Notes: generated by a model from the sequence alone, not told the origin. A DNA stretch of 14,481 nt from Saprospiraceae bacterium UBA6168 (GCA_002435785.1 DIUC01000088.1:1-14481), one strand, 5' to 3'; positions 4,591 through 11,885 are shown, counted from the first letter of the stretch. Made by a program: numbers and translations.

Positions 4591-5850
4591 ATGAACTACA
4601 AACTCATCGCCGACATCGCAAAATCGCTGCTCTTGGCCCGCTGGAAGCAGTCGCTCGTAGCGGCGGTAGGTGTCACGTTCAGCATCACCATGTTCATCGC
4701 CCTGCTGGGTTTCATGAACGGGCTGAACGACATGTTGGACAGCCTGATTTTGAACAGAACGCCCCATATCCGGCTATTCAATGAGGTGAAACCAAACCCC
4801 CGCCAGCCCGTCAATCTTTCCACCGAGTTCAAGGACGGCCACAATTTTATCCAATCCATCAAATCCAGCGGCAGCCGGGTCGAGATTTACAACAGTGCCG
4901 CCATCATCCGAGCCATAAAGGCCGACCCTCGGGTACTGGGCTTCTCTCCCAAAATCTCCGCCCCTGTGCTGTACAATGCCGGCACCATTGACATCAACGG
5001 CGCCGTGAGCGGCATAGAGGTGGTAGCGGAAAATGCCCTTTTCTTCTTCAACAACTACGTCACCACGGGCAATCCGCTCGACCTGAAGAACGTGAGCAAC
5101 AGTATCATCTTGGGCAAGGGCGTGGCGGACAAGCTGCTTGCCGATGTCGGCGATGTGGTGCAGGTGACAACCTCTCAGGGCGAGCGCTTGCCGCTGAAAG
5201 TGGTCGGTTACTTCCAGTCGGGCATTGCCGATTACGACAAGGTGCAGAGCTACGCCTCCATCTCCACCGTGCAAAAGCTGCTCGGCAAACCGAACAACTA
5301 CGTCACCGACATTCAAGTCAAACTAAAAGACCTTACCCTGGCGCCCGTCATGGCCAAGGAGTACGCACAGCTTTTTCAGGCGGATGCCGAGGATGTGCAG
5401 ACCGCCAATGCACAGTTTGAGACCGGCAGTTCCGTTCGTTCACTCATTTCCTATTCCGTCGGGATTGTGCTGTTGATAGTGGCCGGGTTCGGCATTTACA
5501 ACATCCTCAACATGATGATTTACGAAAAAATGGACACCATCGCCATCCTAAAGGCCACGGGGTTTTCGGGCAAGGACGTCCAGCGGATTTTCATCGGGAT
5601 TGCACTGAGCATCGGCATCGTTGGGGGCTTGTCGGGCTTGGTCTTCGGACTTGCCGTATCGCTCGCCATTGACCAAATCCCCTTCGTCACCGCCGCCCTT
5701 CCCACGGTAAAGACCTTCCCCGTCAACTACGACCCCAAGTTTTATATCATCGGCATCGTTTTCTCGCTCATCACCACCTATGCGGCTGGTTTTTTCCCGG
5801 CAAGAAAGGCGAGCAAAGTTGACCCGGTGGTGATAATCCGAGGGAAATAA
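4591..5850 (+). CDS. ABC exporter permease, FtsX/MacB (DevC/LolE-like) family
   Basis: The product has 419 residues. TM1 is at about 21-43, a large periplasmic MacB-type core domain at about 45-280, then three helices (about 284-306, 332-358, 385-403). This is the four-helix type VII ABC plan used for lipoprotein release, glycolipid export and macrolide efflux. YEKMDTIAILKATGFSGKDV (311-330) is the cytoplasmic coupling segment that contacts the ATPase, and FPARKASKVDPVVIIRGK at the C-terminus is the conserved family ending. The gene starts 10 bp after the adaptor gene stops. The gap holds a 14-bp tandem duplication containing ACCAATGAAC twice. With the adaptor and ATPase it resembles DevBCA in order; it is shorter and more compact than MacB, which carries its own ATPase domain. 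Confidence 0.9.
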   Translation: MNYKLIADIAKSLLLARWKQSLVAAVGVTFSITMFIALLGFMNGLNDMLDSLILNRTPHIRLFNEVKPNPRQPVNLSTEFKDGHNFIQSIKSSGSRVEIYNSAAIIRAIKADPRVLGFSPKISAPVLYNAGTIDINGAVSGIEVVAENALFFFNNYVTTGNPLDLKNVSNSIILGKGVADKLLADVGDVVQVTTSQGERLPLKVVGYFQSGIADYDKVQSYASISTVQKLLGKPNNYVTDIQVKLKDLTLAPVMAKEYAQLFQADAEDVQTANAQFETGSSVRSLISYSVGIVLLIVAGFGIYNILNMMIYEKMDTIAILKATGFSGKDVQRIFIGIALSIGIVGGLSGLVFGLAVSLAIDQIPFVTAALPTVKTFPVNYDPKFYIIGIVFSLITTYAAGFFPARKASKVDPVVIIRGK

Positions 5851-6048
5851 GTTAGGTGTGAGGGATGAGGGATGAGGGATGAGGGATGAATGGGCAAAGG
5901 GAAATGCAGTTGCACTAATCACCGAATACCGCCATCACCGCATCAAAAGTTAGTAGTTCCTCTAAACTAAGTAAGATTTTGACGGAGGCACGAAACCTTG
6001 ACTATCAACAATTTCCGCAGTCGTAAATCGTAAATCGTAAATCCGGTT
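5851..6048 (+). repeat. Spacer with two sets of 7-bp tandem repeats inside the exporter cluster
   Basis: GGGATGA is repeated four times at 5862-5889 and CGTAAAT three times at 6022-6042, immediately before the ATPase start. The 198-bp spacer between permease and ATPase genes has no terminator-like hairpin, so read-through is possible. I see no convincing TAnnTTTG promoter in it. Short direct heptamers like these are prone to slippage and are common filler between genes. Confidence 0.6.
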
Positions 6049-6729
6049 ATGTCAAAAGTCGTCTTGCAATCCGACCATATCAATAAGTACTTCAAGGACC
6101 CGGTAACGGTGCAGGTCTTGCGGGACGTGAGTTTTTCCATAAACGAGGGTGAGTTTGTGGCCGTCACCGGCAAATCGGGCTGTGGGAAGTCCACGCTGCT
6201 GTACATCCTTTCCACGATGGATACCGACTACGAGGGCGAGCTGCGCATTGACGAAGAAACCATGCGGGGCAAGACCGAGGGCGAACTTGCCCGCATCCGC
6301 AACGAAAAAATAGGCTTTGTCTTCCAGTTCCATTACCTCCTCAACGAGTTTTCCGTGTTAAAAAACGTCATGCTGCCCGGCCTCAAGCTCCGCAAACACT
6401 CGGAAGCCGAAGTCGAGCATCGTGCCATGGAGCGCCTGAAAACATTGGGCATGGACAACTTGGCCTTGAAAATGGCGAACCAGCTTTCCGGCGGTGAAAA
6501 GCAGCGGGTGGCCATAGCCAGGGCACTCATCAACGACCCTATCGTCATCATGGGCGATGAGCCTACGGGCAATTTGGACAAGAAGAACAGCGACCTTGTG
6601 TTCGGCACTTTCAAGCGGCTGTGCGAGGAGTTCAAGCAGACCCTGCTCATCGTGACGCACGACCAGGGCTTCGCCGACAAGACCCACCGCATCATCGAGA
6701 TGGAGGATGGCCGGATTTTAAAACAATAG
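6049..6729 (+). CDS. ABC exporter ATP-binding protein, LolD/MacB/DevA-like
   Basis: The product is a 226-residue cytoplasmic ATPase that powers the permease encoded upstream. All motifs are present: Walker A GKSGCGKS (41-48), Q-loop Q93 in FVFQFHYL, ABC signature LSGGEKQRVAIARAL (146-160), Walker B IVIMGDEPTGNLD with D170/E171, and the switch H204 in LLIVTHDQGFA. The stretch FHYLLNEFSVLKNVMLPGL (94-112) is typical of the LolD/MacB branch, which works with FtsX-type permeases. Length is normal for a stand-alone subunit. The gene lies 198 bp after the permease on the same strand and is followed by a strong hairpin terminator at 6787-6820, so the three exporter genes probably form one transcription unit. 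Confidence 0.93.
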   Translation: MSKVVLQSDHINKYFKDPVTVQVLRDVSFSINEGEFVAVTGKSGCGKSTLLYILSTMDTDYEGELRIDEETMRGKTEGELARIRNEKIGFVFQFHYLLNEFSVLKNVMLPGLKLRKHSEAEVEHRAMERLKTLGMDNLALKMANQLSGGEKQRVAIARALINDPIVIMGDEPTGNLDKKNSDLVFGTFKRLCEEFKQTLLIVTHDQGFADKTHRIIEMEDGRILKQ

Positions 6730-6786
6730 ATTTGATTGGACTTTTCTGAATTTTGCCTTGGTAGCTGGCAATGGCGGGAAAAGATA

Positions 6787-6820
6787 AAATGGCCGGGAGC
6801 TTTGCGCATCCCGGCCATTT
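6787..6820. terminator. Bidirectional intrinsic terminator
   Basis: A perfect 12-bp stem (AAATGGCCGGGA, 6787-6798, with its complement at 6809-6820) encloses a 10-nt loop. T-rich runs follow on both strands (TTTGTTTT on plus, TTTTATCTTTT on minus). It serves the exporter genes arriving from the left and the convergent lipoprotein gene ending at 6824. Confidence 0.85.
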
Positions 6821-6823
6821 GTT

Positions 6824-7351
6824 TTACTGGTGGTAGGTCTGGTTGTGGGCCAGTGTTTTGCCACATTTTGCGCAAGCAACTGCCGAACCGGCGCCACCTG
6901 CACAACCTGCCGAGCAGGTATAGTGCCATACGCCCTTTGCATTCTGGGCTGGCTCCGGCGTGGGAGTCGGGTTGGTGGTTGGGTTTGGCACGGCGGTCAT
7001 CCCCTCTGGCAAGGAGGTAGCGTTGGTCGCTGGTGCAGCCGCCGCTGGGTTGTTTGCAGGTGGGTGGTACGCCGTGTTGTGAACGAGCGTAGTACCGCAC
7101 TTGGCACAAGCCTCTGCCGAGCCAGCGCCTCCCTCACAGCCCTTGGGGCAAGTGTAGTGCCATACGCCAGTTGCGTTTTGTGCAGGTTCAGGTGTTGGCG
7201 TTGCTGGCGGGGTAGTTCCATCGGCAGCAGGCTGCTGGCCCTGGATGCTTTCCACGGCTGCGTCACGGGCGGCGTCGCCGTCGCTTTTGCAGGCCGAGAA
7301 AACCGTGATGGCACTGATTGAAAATACAGTCAGGAATCTGAGAAATTTCAT
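6824..7351 (-). CDS. Lipoprotein with two copies of a Cys4 zinc-ribbon-like module
   Basis: The product has 175 residues. A lipoprotein signal (MKFLRFLTVFSISAITVFSAC) gives Cys21 as the anchor. Two 46-residue repeats (about 51-96 and 129-174) differ at only 9 positions. Each has a TPTPEPAQNA linker and a module GVWHYTC…GC…ACAKCG…HN…YH with spacing CX3CX9CX2C, plus histidines. Four cysteines per module in this spacing suggest metal (zinc) binding or a disulfide-stabilised knuckle. It recalls the heavy-metal-binding YTCPMHP…CPKCGM domains but lacks their methionine and proline pattern. Linkers are proline-, alanine- and threonine-rich. The near-identical repeats indicate recent internal duplication. 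Exposure on the periplasmic or outer face of a membrane is inferred; the function is unknown. Confidence 0.8.
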   Translation of the reverse strand: MKFLRFLTVFSISAITVFSACKSDGDAARDAAVESIQGQQPAADGTTPPATPTPEPAQNATGVWHYTCPKGCEGGAGSAEACAKCGTTLVHNTAYHPPANNPAAAAPATNATSLPEGMTAVPNPTTNPTPTPEPAQNAKGVWHYTCSAGCAGGAGSAVACAKCGKTLAHNQTYHQ

Positions 7352-7372
7352 TTTTTAAATTTTTGTGAAAAA

Positions 7373-7393
7373 CAAAGTTAGTGATACATGTAT
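7373..7393 (-). promoter_or_regulatory. Candidate promoter -7 element with adjoining palindrome
   Basis: On the minus strand TAACTTTG (7373-7380) fits TAnnTTTG and would start transcription about 15 nt before the lipoprotein start codon at 7351. A TTG (7396-7398) lies 15 nt upstream, slightly short of the usual spacing. The perfect palindrome ATACATGTAT (7384-7393) fills the space between the two elements and is a candidate operator. A second TAnnTTTG match (TACCTTTG) lies at 7444-7451. Confidence 0.4.
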
Positions 7394-7450
7394 GTCAATA
7401 ATTGAGCCGATGTGCTGGTGCAGGTGACATCAATTATGAAAGGCAAAGGT

Positions 7451-7489
7451 AATGGGATTTCTTCGTATCGGAGGTCGTGAAAACCCATT
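7451..7489 (-). terminator. Hairpin downstream of the CoA-transferase gene
   Basis: AATGGGATTTC (7451-7461) pairs with GAAAACCCATT (7479-7489) at 10 of 11 positions around a 17-nt loop. It sits about 50 bp beyond the CoA-transferase stop on the minus strand. The lack of a following T-tract makes it a weak terminator candidate. Confidence 0.35.
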
Positions 7490-7537
7490 GCTGTGAGGAG
7501 GAAAAAGGCGCACGGGATTTTCTTCGCAATGCCCGAT

Positions 7538-8608
7538 TCATTTCAACTTGAACACCGCCGTTCGCACCCGCTTGCTCACTTTGCCGTCTGCTGTTTTTTC
7601 CTCCAAAACCAAGTCACGGGCGGCGGGCAACTCGAACACCTCGGCCAAGTTTCGGATGGGCGCTACGGGCACTTGTGCAGCTTGGCATTGCTCCAAAACC
7701 GCTTCGGAATCAAAGTTTTTGAATGCTTCCTCCAACGATTCCGCCAAGGCATCCCGGTGTTCGAGGCGAAGGGCATTGGTGACAAACCGTTCATCGTCAG
7801 CAAGTGTCGGGACGCCAAGCAAATGGCAGAGTGCCCGGAACTGCTGCTCAGTGCCCGTGGAGACGATAAGCGGCTTCTCGTCTTTTGTGTAAAATATTTC
7901 GCCATACGGCGCAATGTTCGGGTGGCGGCTACCCATTCGCTGGGGGAGGTGCGCAAGGTTGAGCCAGTTGGCGGCTTGGTTAGCCAGCGAGGCCACACCC
8001 GTATCGAAGAGCGATACCGTGACCTCGCCGCCAAGCCCCGTGCGCTCCCGCCGTAGCAATGCTACCAAAATACCTTCCTTCAATTGGTGCGCCGCCAACA
8101 AGTCCATCAGCGCTACGGGCATCTTGACCGGAGGGCCATCGGCCTCGCCGTTCATGTGCATCCAACCCGTTTCCGCTTGGATGGCTACGTCAAAGCCGGG
8201 GCGCAGGTCGTCTTCGCCGTAGGCATTAATGCTGGCGTAAATGAGCCGGGGATTCATTTGCGCCAACGATGCGCCATCCAGCCCCAGCCGCTGGGACCCA
8301 CCTTTTTTGAAATTGGAAATGACCACGTCGGCATCTTTTAGCCACGCCATAAGCTGCTGGCGGTCAGTTGGTTGCGTGAGGTCAAGGAAGATGTGGCGTT
8401 TGCCCCAATTCACGGAATGGAAATACGCAGAGGCGGGGTCGGTGGGGTCTTCGGAGGGCATTTTCCAGTGGCGAGTAGTGTCGCCGCCCGTGGTCAGGTT
8501 CTCGACCTTGAGCACGTCGGCGCCCAGTTCTGCGAAGAACATGCCCACCGCTGGGCCTGCCAGCACACTGGCTAATTCGATGACCCGGAGACCTTTGAAT
8601 GGCTGCAT
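7538..8608 (-). CDS. Class III CoA-transferase (CaiB/BaiF family)
   Basis: The product has 356 residues. These enzymes move CoA between a CoA thioester and a free carboxylic acid in the cytoplasm, through an aspartyl thioester intermediate. The N-terminus MQPFKGLRVIELASVLAGPA and then GADVLKVENL (29-38) are hallmark CoA-binding strand-loop motifs. D169 in PVALMDLLAAH aligns with the catalytic aspartate of formyl-CoA transferase, which follows the …NGEADGPP… segment as here. RRERTGLGGEVTVSLFDTGVA (about 189-209) is the conserved segment after it. The ATG at 8606-8608 is chosen over an in-frame ATG 69 bp upstream because family members start this close to GLRVIEL. It is a little shorter than the usual 380-430 residues. 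It stands alone with no metabolic neighbours, so the acid used is unknown. Confidence 0.92.
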   Translation of the reverse strand: MQPFKGLRVIELASVLAGPAVGMFFAELGADVLKVENLTTGGDTTRHWKMPSEDPTDPASAYFHSVNWGKRHIFLDLTQPTDRQQLMAWLKDADVVISNFKKGGSQRLGLDGASLAQMNPRLIYASINAYGEDDLRPGFDVAIQAETGWMHMNGEADGPPVKMPVALMDLLAAHQLKEGILVALLRRERTGLGGEVTVSLFDTGVASLANQAANWLNLAHLPQRMGSRHPNIAPYGEIFYTKDEKPLIVSTGTEQQFRALCHLLGVPTLADDERFVTNALRLEHRDALAESLEEAFKNFDSEAVLEQCQAAQVPVAPIRNLAEVFELPAARDLVLEEKTADGKVSKRVRTAVFKLK

Positions 8609-8745
8609 AGTAGTTTTGGAAATTGTGAAATGAAAAGGAAAATGCCAGGCTTCAGCAATTTTTTTCGCAAAGTTCATTGATTTTCCGCAAAGTAATCCGG
8701 TGGTTGTTTTTAGAAAAATGGGCTGTAAAATTTGGCTGGCGTTTT
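8609..8745. other. Divergent intergenic segment upstream of the CoA-transferase gene
   Basis: Two imperfect minus-strand matches to TAnnTTTG lie upstream of the CoA-transferase gene: TTACTTTG and GAACTTTG, both between about 8670 and 8700. Either could provide its promoter. No gene or RNA was recognised here. Confidence 0.3.
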
Positions 8746-8772
8746 TTGTTTGACCCTCAAGTGCTATATTTG
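8746..8772 (+). promoter_or_regulatory. Candidate promoter of the OmpA-family lipoprotein gene
   Basis: TATATTTG (8765-8772) is an exact TAnnTTTG element, with a TTG 16 nt upstream at 8746-8748. Transcription would begin near 8779, leaving an untranslated leader of about 180 nt before the ATG at 8961. Confidence 0.55.
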
Positions 8773-8834
8773 CGGCCTAATCGCTTGTAAATCTACATTC
8801 CACTACTACTTCGCTTCTTGGGACAATGCCTACG

Positions 8835-8872
8835 GTTTTTGGCTAAACGATTGAACATGTTGCGCCAAAAAC
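8835..8872 (+). repeat. Inverted repeat in the long leader of the OmpA-family gene
   Basis: GTTTTTGGC (8835-8843) and its perfect complement GCCAAAAAC (8864-8872) are separated by 20 nt within the predicted leader. A second small inverted pair (CCATT/AATGG) lies about 45 nt further on. A regulatory leader is possible; no known riboswitch class was recognised. Confidence 0.4.
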
Positions 8873-8960
8873 GCCTTTTACATTTAAATCCACAACTTTA
8901 ATTTGTCGAGTCCATTGCCCAAAATGGCCTTGATATTTCACTTTAAAATTCAATTAATTT

Positions 8961-9863
8961 ATGAAACCTTCAATTCTATTGTTAATCCTTTTTAGTGTTG
9001 GATTGACCATGACTTCTTGCGTCAGCAAAAAAAAGTTTGTTGGCCTCCAATCGGAACTTGCGAAAGCCAACGAGGACCTTGGCAAATGTGGCGTTGACCT
9101 CAACCAGTACATGAGCCGGCTTTCAGCTTGCGAACAAGACTTGCGGAACAAAGAAACTATCCTGCAATCTCGCCAGCAACAGATGGACGACCTGCGGGAC
9201 CAACTCACAGATTGCAGGTCAACCCGTGACAAACAATTGAATCAAGTTGGCGACCTGACGGTGCTTTCCAAATCCGCCAACGACAACATCAATGAAACGC
9301 TCCGGCAGTTAGAGGGCAAGGACAAGTACATCCGCCTGCTGCAAGCTGCAAAGACCAAGGCGGATTCCATCAACCTTGCGCTCTCCGTCAACCTGAAAAC
9401 CGTGCTCAAGGACGGCATTGAAGACAAGGACGTGGAAATTAAGGTGGACAAGACCGTAGTATTCATCAACCTTTCCGACAAGATGCTCTACGAGAGCGGC
9501 AGTGCGAAAATCACTTCCAAGGCCAATACTGTGCTGGGCAAGATTGCCGCCATCATCGCATCACGTCCAGACATGGAGGTAATGGTAGAAGGCTACACCG
9601 ACAATGTGCCGATCAAGACCTCCTGCATGGACGACAACTGGGACCTCAGCGTGAAAAGGGCCACCTCCGTCGTGCGAGCCTTGCAGGTTACGCATAAGGT
9701 GGACCCGAACAAGTTGATTGCTGCGGGCCGTGGGGAATGGAATACCCTCGCACCCAACTCAACTGCGGAGGGCCGTTCCACCAACCGCCGTACACGGATT
9801 ATCATAATGCCGAAGTTGGACCAGTTTTACGACTTGCTGAATCCGAACTTGGCGCCTAAGTAG
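8961..9863 (+). CDS. OmpA/MotB-domain lipoprotein with N-terminal coiled coil
   Basis: The product has 300 residues and probably tethers an outer-membrane lipid anchor to peptidoglycan. The signal MKPSILLLILFSVGLTMTSC ends in lipobox MTSC (Cys20). Residues about 25-130 form a charged coiled coil (QSELAKANEDL, ACEQDLRNKETI, RQQQMDDLRDQL). The C-terminal OmpA-like domain (about 160-285) shows VEGYTDNVP (209-217), WDLSVKRATSVV (227-238) and AEGRSTNRRTRI (269-280). D214 and R233 correspond to the residues that bind diaminopimelate in OmpA-family proteins. There is no beta-barrel, so this is a Pal/MotB-like organiser rather than a porin. It is a single-gene unit with its own promoter region and a strong terminator at 9912-9947. 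Confidence 0.9.
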   Translation: MKPSILLLILFSVGLTMTSCVSKKKFVGLQSELAKANEDLGKCGVDLNQYMSRLSACEQDLRNKETILQSRQQQMDDLRDQLTDCRSTRDKQLNQVGDLTVLSKSANDNINETLRQLEGKDKYIRLLQAAKTKADSINLALSVNLKTVLKDGIEDKDVEIKVDKTVVFINLSDKMLYESGSAKITSKANTVLGKIAAIIASRPDMEVMVEGYTDNVPIKTSCMDDNWDLSVKRATSVVRALQVTHKVDPNKLIAAGRGEWNTLAPNSTAEGRSTNRRTRIIIMPKLDQFYDLLNPNLAPK

Positions 9864-9911
9864 GGCTAATCCCATTTGAGTAGGATGGGGTAAAGTAAAA
9901 CAACAAAATCA

Positions 9912-9947
9912 AAAGCCCGGCTAACGCTTGAATGTTGGCCGGGCTTT
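9912..9947 (+). terminator. Strong intrinsic terminator after the OmpA-family gene
   Basis: AAAGCCCGGCTAAC (9912-9925) pairs with GTTGGCCGGGCTTT (9934-9947) over 14 bp with one T-G wobble and an 8-nt loop, followed by TCCTTTT. Confidence 0.88.
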
Positions 9948-10025
9948 CCTTTTGCGTGAATTTTCGGAGTTTGGGCCACCTACTTCCAAAGGGTTAATAA
10001 AGGTTTAGTGATGCCAGTTTACCTA

Positions 10026-10066
10026 AAAGTGAGGGGTTTGCAGCAGTACGCCGCAAACCCCACTTT
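10026..10066 (-). terminator. Intrinsic terminator of the DUF4382 gene
   Basis: AAAGT plus GGGGTTTGC (10026-10041, with a bulged GA) pairs with GCAAACCCC plus ACTTT (10053-10066), giving 14 bp around an 11-nt loop. On the minus strand the hairpin lies about 50 bp beyond the stop at 10118 and ends in a short T-run (CACTTTTAGG). Confidence 0.7.
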
Positions 10067-10117
10067 GAAAGAAAGAGAAAGAGATACGTGTTCCTCTACA
10101 ACAGACTTCGCATTAGT

Positions 10118-11092
10118 TTAAGGCAATATTCCGATTACCTGCACAGAGACGGAAACGGTTGTGTTCGCATCCACTCGCAGGTTTGTTAGGGTTAAGCCAA
10201 TGTTGGTGAGGAGGTCTAATTTTAGCGCTCCTTTTGGCTCCAACTTTCCATCATTGTCCTTGTCGTCATAGCCGATAAAGTGCAGTTCATAATCACCATC
10301 TTCCAAGAAAGCCAGTGTATATTCACCTTGCCCATTCACGACAGCACTTGTTGTTGCGTTCTTGAACATCAGATTGGACTCACCTTGGCCCTGCATTTCT
10401 GCTTGCTTGTTGAATGTGCCCTTTTTGTACGCATACACCACGATTTTGTCCCCACCAAAGCCCAAATTGTCGGCACAGGTGCCCTGCACTTTTCCCGTAT
10501 TGGCCTTGGCCACCAATCTTATGGCACTGCGAAACTCCGTTTCGCTCACGAAATCGTACTGGTCGCCAGCTTGCGGGGCATCTTCGTAGCGGATGGCCTT
10601 GCGAAGGTCAAAGTCGAGCACGACAGTGGTAGTGCCATTTTCTTTTACCTCAAAGCTGCCCGTATTGATGGTGATGTGGTTGCTGGCATTGGCATTGGCT
10701 TGCAGGTTGTGCTTCAGATTATCCGTGCTTAGCACATAACAACCAGGCGAGTTGCCGTTGTCATCCGCCATGTAGTCGAGTACCAAAGTCACCTCGGAGT
10801 AGGTTCCCGTTTCTAATTTGGTAGTAGCAAGCAGTTTGGTAACCCCCTGTTGGTAGGCCATCAAGTCAATGGTTTGCTTGTTGAAGCCGCTGATTTCCTT
10901 GCCATCAATTTTTATGGCTGCGACGGTGACGAATGCCCCTTTTACGCTGGCATCGTCCACTGGACCGTCAGTAATTTCAAACTGGGCCGTTCCGGTCAAG
11001 TTTGAATTGTCGTTGTCTTTCGTGCAATTTGTGAAGAGAACCGTGGTTCCGAGTAGCAATGCTACTGCCAAAAGATGCTGCATGGGTTTCAT
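10118..11092 (-). CDS. DUF4382-domain lipoprotein
   Basis: The product has 324 residues. The lipoprotein signal MKPMQHLLAVALLLGTTVLF ends in TNC (Cys23), followed by a polar TKDNDNSN stretch suited to surface or periplasmic exposure. Residues about 35-190 match the DUF4382 pattern: FEITDGPVDDASVKGAFVTV, AAIKIDG, a segment about how the value is set (TYSEVTLVLDY) and a hydrophobic beta-rich end. The C-terminal third (QGEYTLAFLEDGDYELHFIGYDDKDNDGK, about 255-283) resembles a carboxypeptidase-regulatory-like beta-sandwich (SusD/TonB-adjacent extracellular fold) with Asp/Asn-rich loops that may bind calcium. No enzymatic motif is seen and the function of the family is unknown. Two start codons are possible (11092 or 11083); both keep the lipobox. 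The leader carries a conspicuous hairpin. Confidence 0.82.
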   Translation of the reverse strand: MKPMQHLLAVALLLGTTVLFTNCTKDNDNSNLTGTAQFEITDGPVDDASVKGAFVTVAAIKIDGKEISGFNKQTIDLMAYQQGVTKLLATTKLETGTYSEVTLVLDYMADDNGNSPGCYVLSTDNLKHNLQANANASNHITINTGSFEVKENGTTTVVLDFDLRKAIRYEDAPQAGDQYDFVSETEFRSAIRLVAKANTGKVQGTCADNLGFGGDKIVVYAYKKGTFNKQAEMQGQGESNLMFKNATTSAVVNGQGEYTLAFLEDGDYELHFIGYDDKDNDGKLEPKGALKLDLLTNIGLTLTNLRVDANTTVSVSVQVIGILP

Positions 11093-11121
11093 AAACTAAC
11101 TGTTTTAAGTTTAAAAATATA

Positions 11122-11161
11122 CTGTCGGCAGTGGGCGTATGATATACCCACTGCCTAACAG
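11122..11161 (-). promoter_or_regulatory. Hairpin in the leader of the DUF4382 gene
   Basis: GGCAGTGGG (11127-11135) pairs perfectly with CCCACTGCC (11147-11155). An outer CTGT/ACAG pair (11122-11125 with 11158-11161) extends the stem across a small internal loop. It starts about 30 bp upstream of the DUF4382 start codon. On the minus strand the stem is followed by TATATTTTT, so it could act as an attenuator or operator. Confidence 0.5.
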
Positions 11162-11221
11162 CATTAGTGAATCAAAATAATGAGGGGTAATAAGGCTTTT
11201 AAATAAGCATTTTTTTGTAAA

Positions 11222-11274
11222 AAGCTCCTCTCCTCCTGTGCTCGGTTGATTGGCACGTAAGGAGGAGAGGGCTT
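11222..11274 (-). terminator. Terminator of the sigma factor gene
   Basis: AAGC plus CCTCTCCTCCT (11222-11237, one bulged T) pairs with AGGAGGAGAGGGCTT (11260-11274) over 15 bp, and an inner GTGC/GCAC pair extends the stem. On the minus strand the stem is followed by a TTTTT run. It lies about 90 bp beyond the sigma stop codon and isolates it from the DUF4382 gene. Between them (11309-11338) are short GTCATTA-type direct repeats. Confidence 0.8.
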
Positions 11275-11360
11275 ATCAATTTTAGACTAAACTTATAGAT
11301 AATCGTCATTAAAAGTCATTAGTCATTGAAGTCATTAGGGCTTGATGTACCCTTAACATT

Positions 11361-11885
11361 TTATGCTATTTGGTAATAGCCCAAGCTGTAGTTGCTACAA
11401 ATCATTTCCTTCATTTTCTGTCGGGCGATGAAGATGCGACTCTTAACAGTGCCAATCGGAAGTTGGAGCTCCTCAGAAATTTCTTTGTACTCAAAGCCCT
11501 TGAAAAACATCTCGAATGGTACCCGGTGAATGTCGGCCAGTTTATTTAGCATATTGTGCAGTTCTTTCATCATGATGATGGTGCCTGCTTCGTTTTTGGT
11601 GGCTTGCTTGAGGGAGACCTCGCAGTTGTCTTCGATGGGTTGCACGACTTGGGTGCGAGTGCGGCGCTTGCGGTATTCGTTGATAAAGCAGTTGCGCATA
11701 ATGGTGGACAGCCAAGCCTTGAAGTTGGTGCCATCTTCGAACCGTTCCTTACTGGCAAAGGCCCGCATTACGGTATCTTGGTAGAGGTCTTTTGCGTCTT
11801 CACGGTCTTTGGTCAGGTTCATTGCGAAGGCCAAAAGGTAATGTTGGATTTGGGCGAGGTAATGATTGAATTTTAACGTTGTCAT
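11361..11885 (-). CDS. ECF-type RNA polymerase sigma factor (sigma-70 family)
   Basis: The product has 174 residues, typical for ECF sigma factors. Region 2 spans about residues 10-76 and includes DREDAKDLYQDTVMRAF (core binding) and FKAWLSTIMRNCFINEYRKR (-10 recognition and melting). Region 4 spans about 105-160, with the helix-turn-helix HRVPFEMFFKGFEYKEISEE, then LQLPIGTVKSRIFIARQKMK, for -35 binding. There is no extended C-terminal domain. No anti-sigma factor gene adjoins it: the next genes are a DUF4382 lipoprotein downstream, behind a terminator, and a coiled-coil membrane protein upstream. Its control is therefore not evident from context. The 424-bp region upstream contains an inverted repeat and a TAnnTTTG-type element (TATTTTTG, 12097-12104) on the minus strand that could start a leader of roughly 200 nt. 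Confidence 0.93.
   Translation of the reverse strand: MTTLKFNHYLAQIQHYLLAFAMNLTKDREDAKDLYQDTVMRAFASKERFEDGTNFKAWLSTIMRNCFINEYRKRRTRTQVVQPIEDNCEVSLKQATKNEAGTIIMMKELHNMLNKLADIHRVPFEMFFKGFEYKEISEELQLPIGTVKSRIFIARQKMKEMICSNYSLGYYQIA

Noticed and set aside
5862..6042. Heptamer repeats as regulatory operators
   Set aside because: They are simple direct slippage-type repeats of a kind common between genes, with no promoter nearby to regulate.
6824..7351. Heavy-metal-binding domain (YTCPMHP type)
   Set aside because: Spacing CX3CX9CX2C and the lack of the methionine/proline signature differ from that domain. Only a loose resemblance can be claimed.
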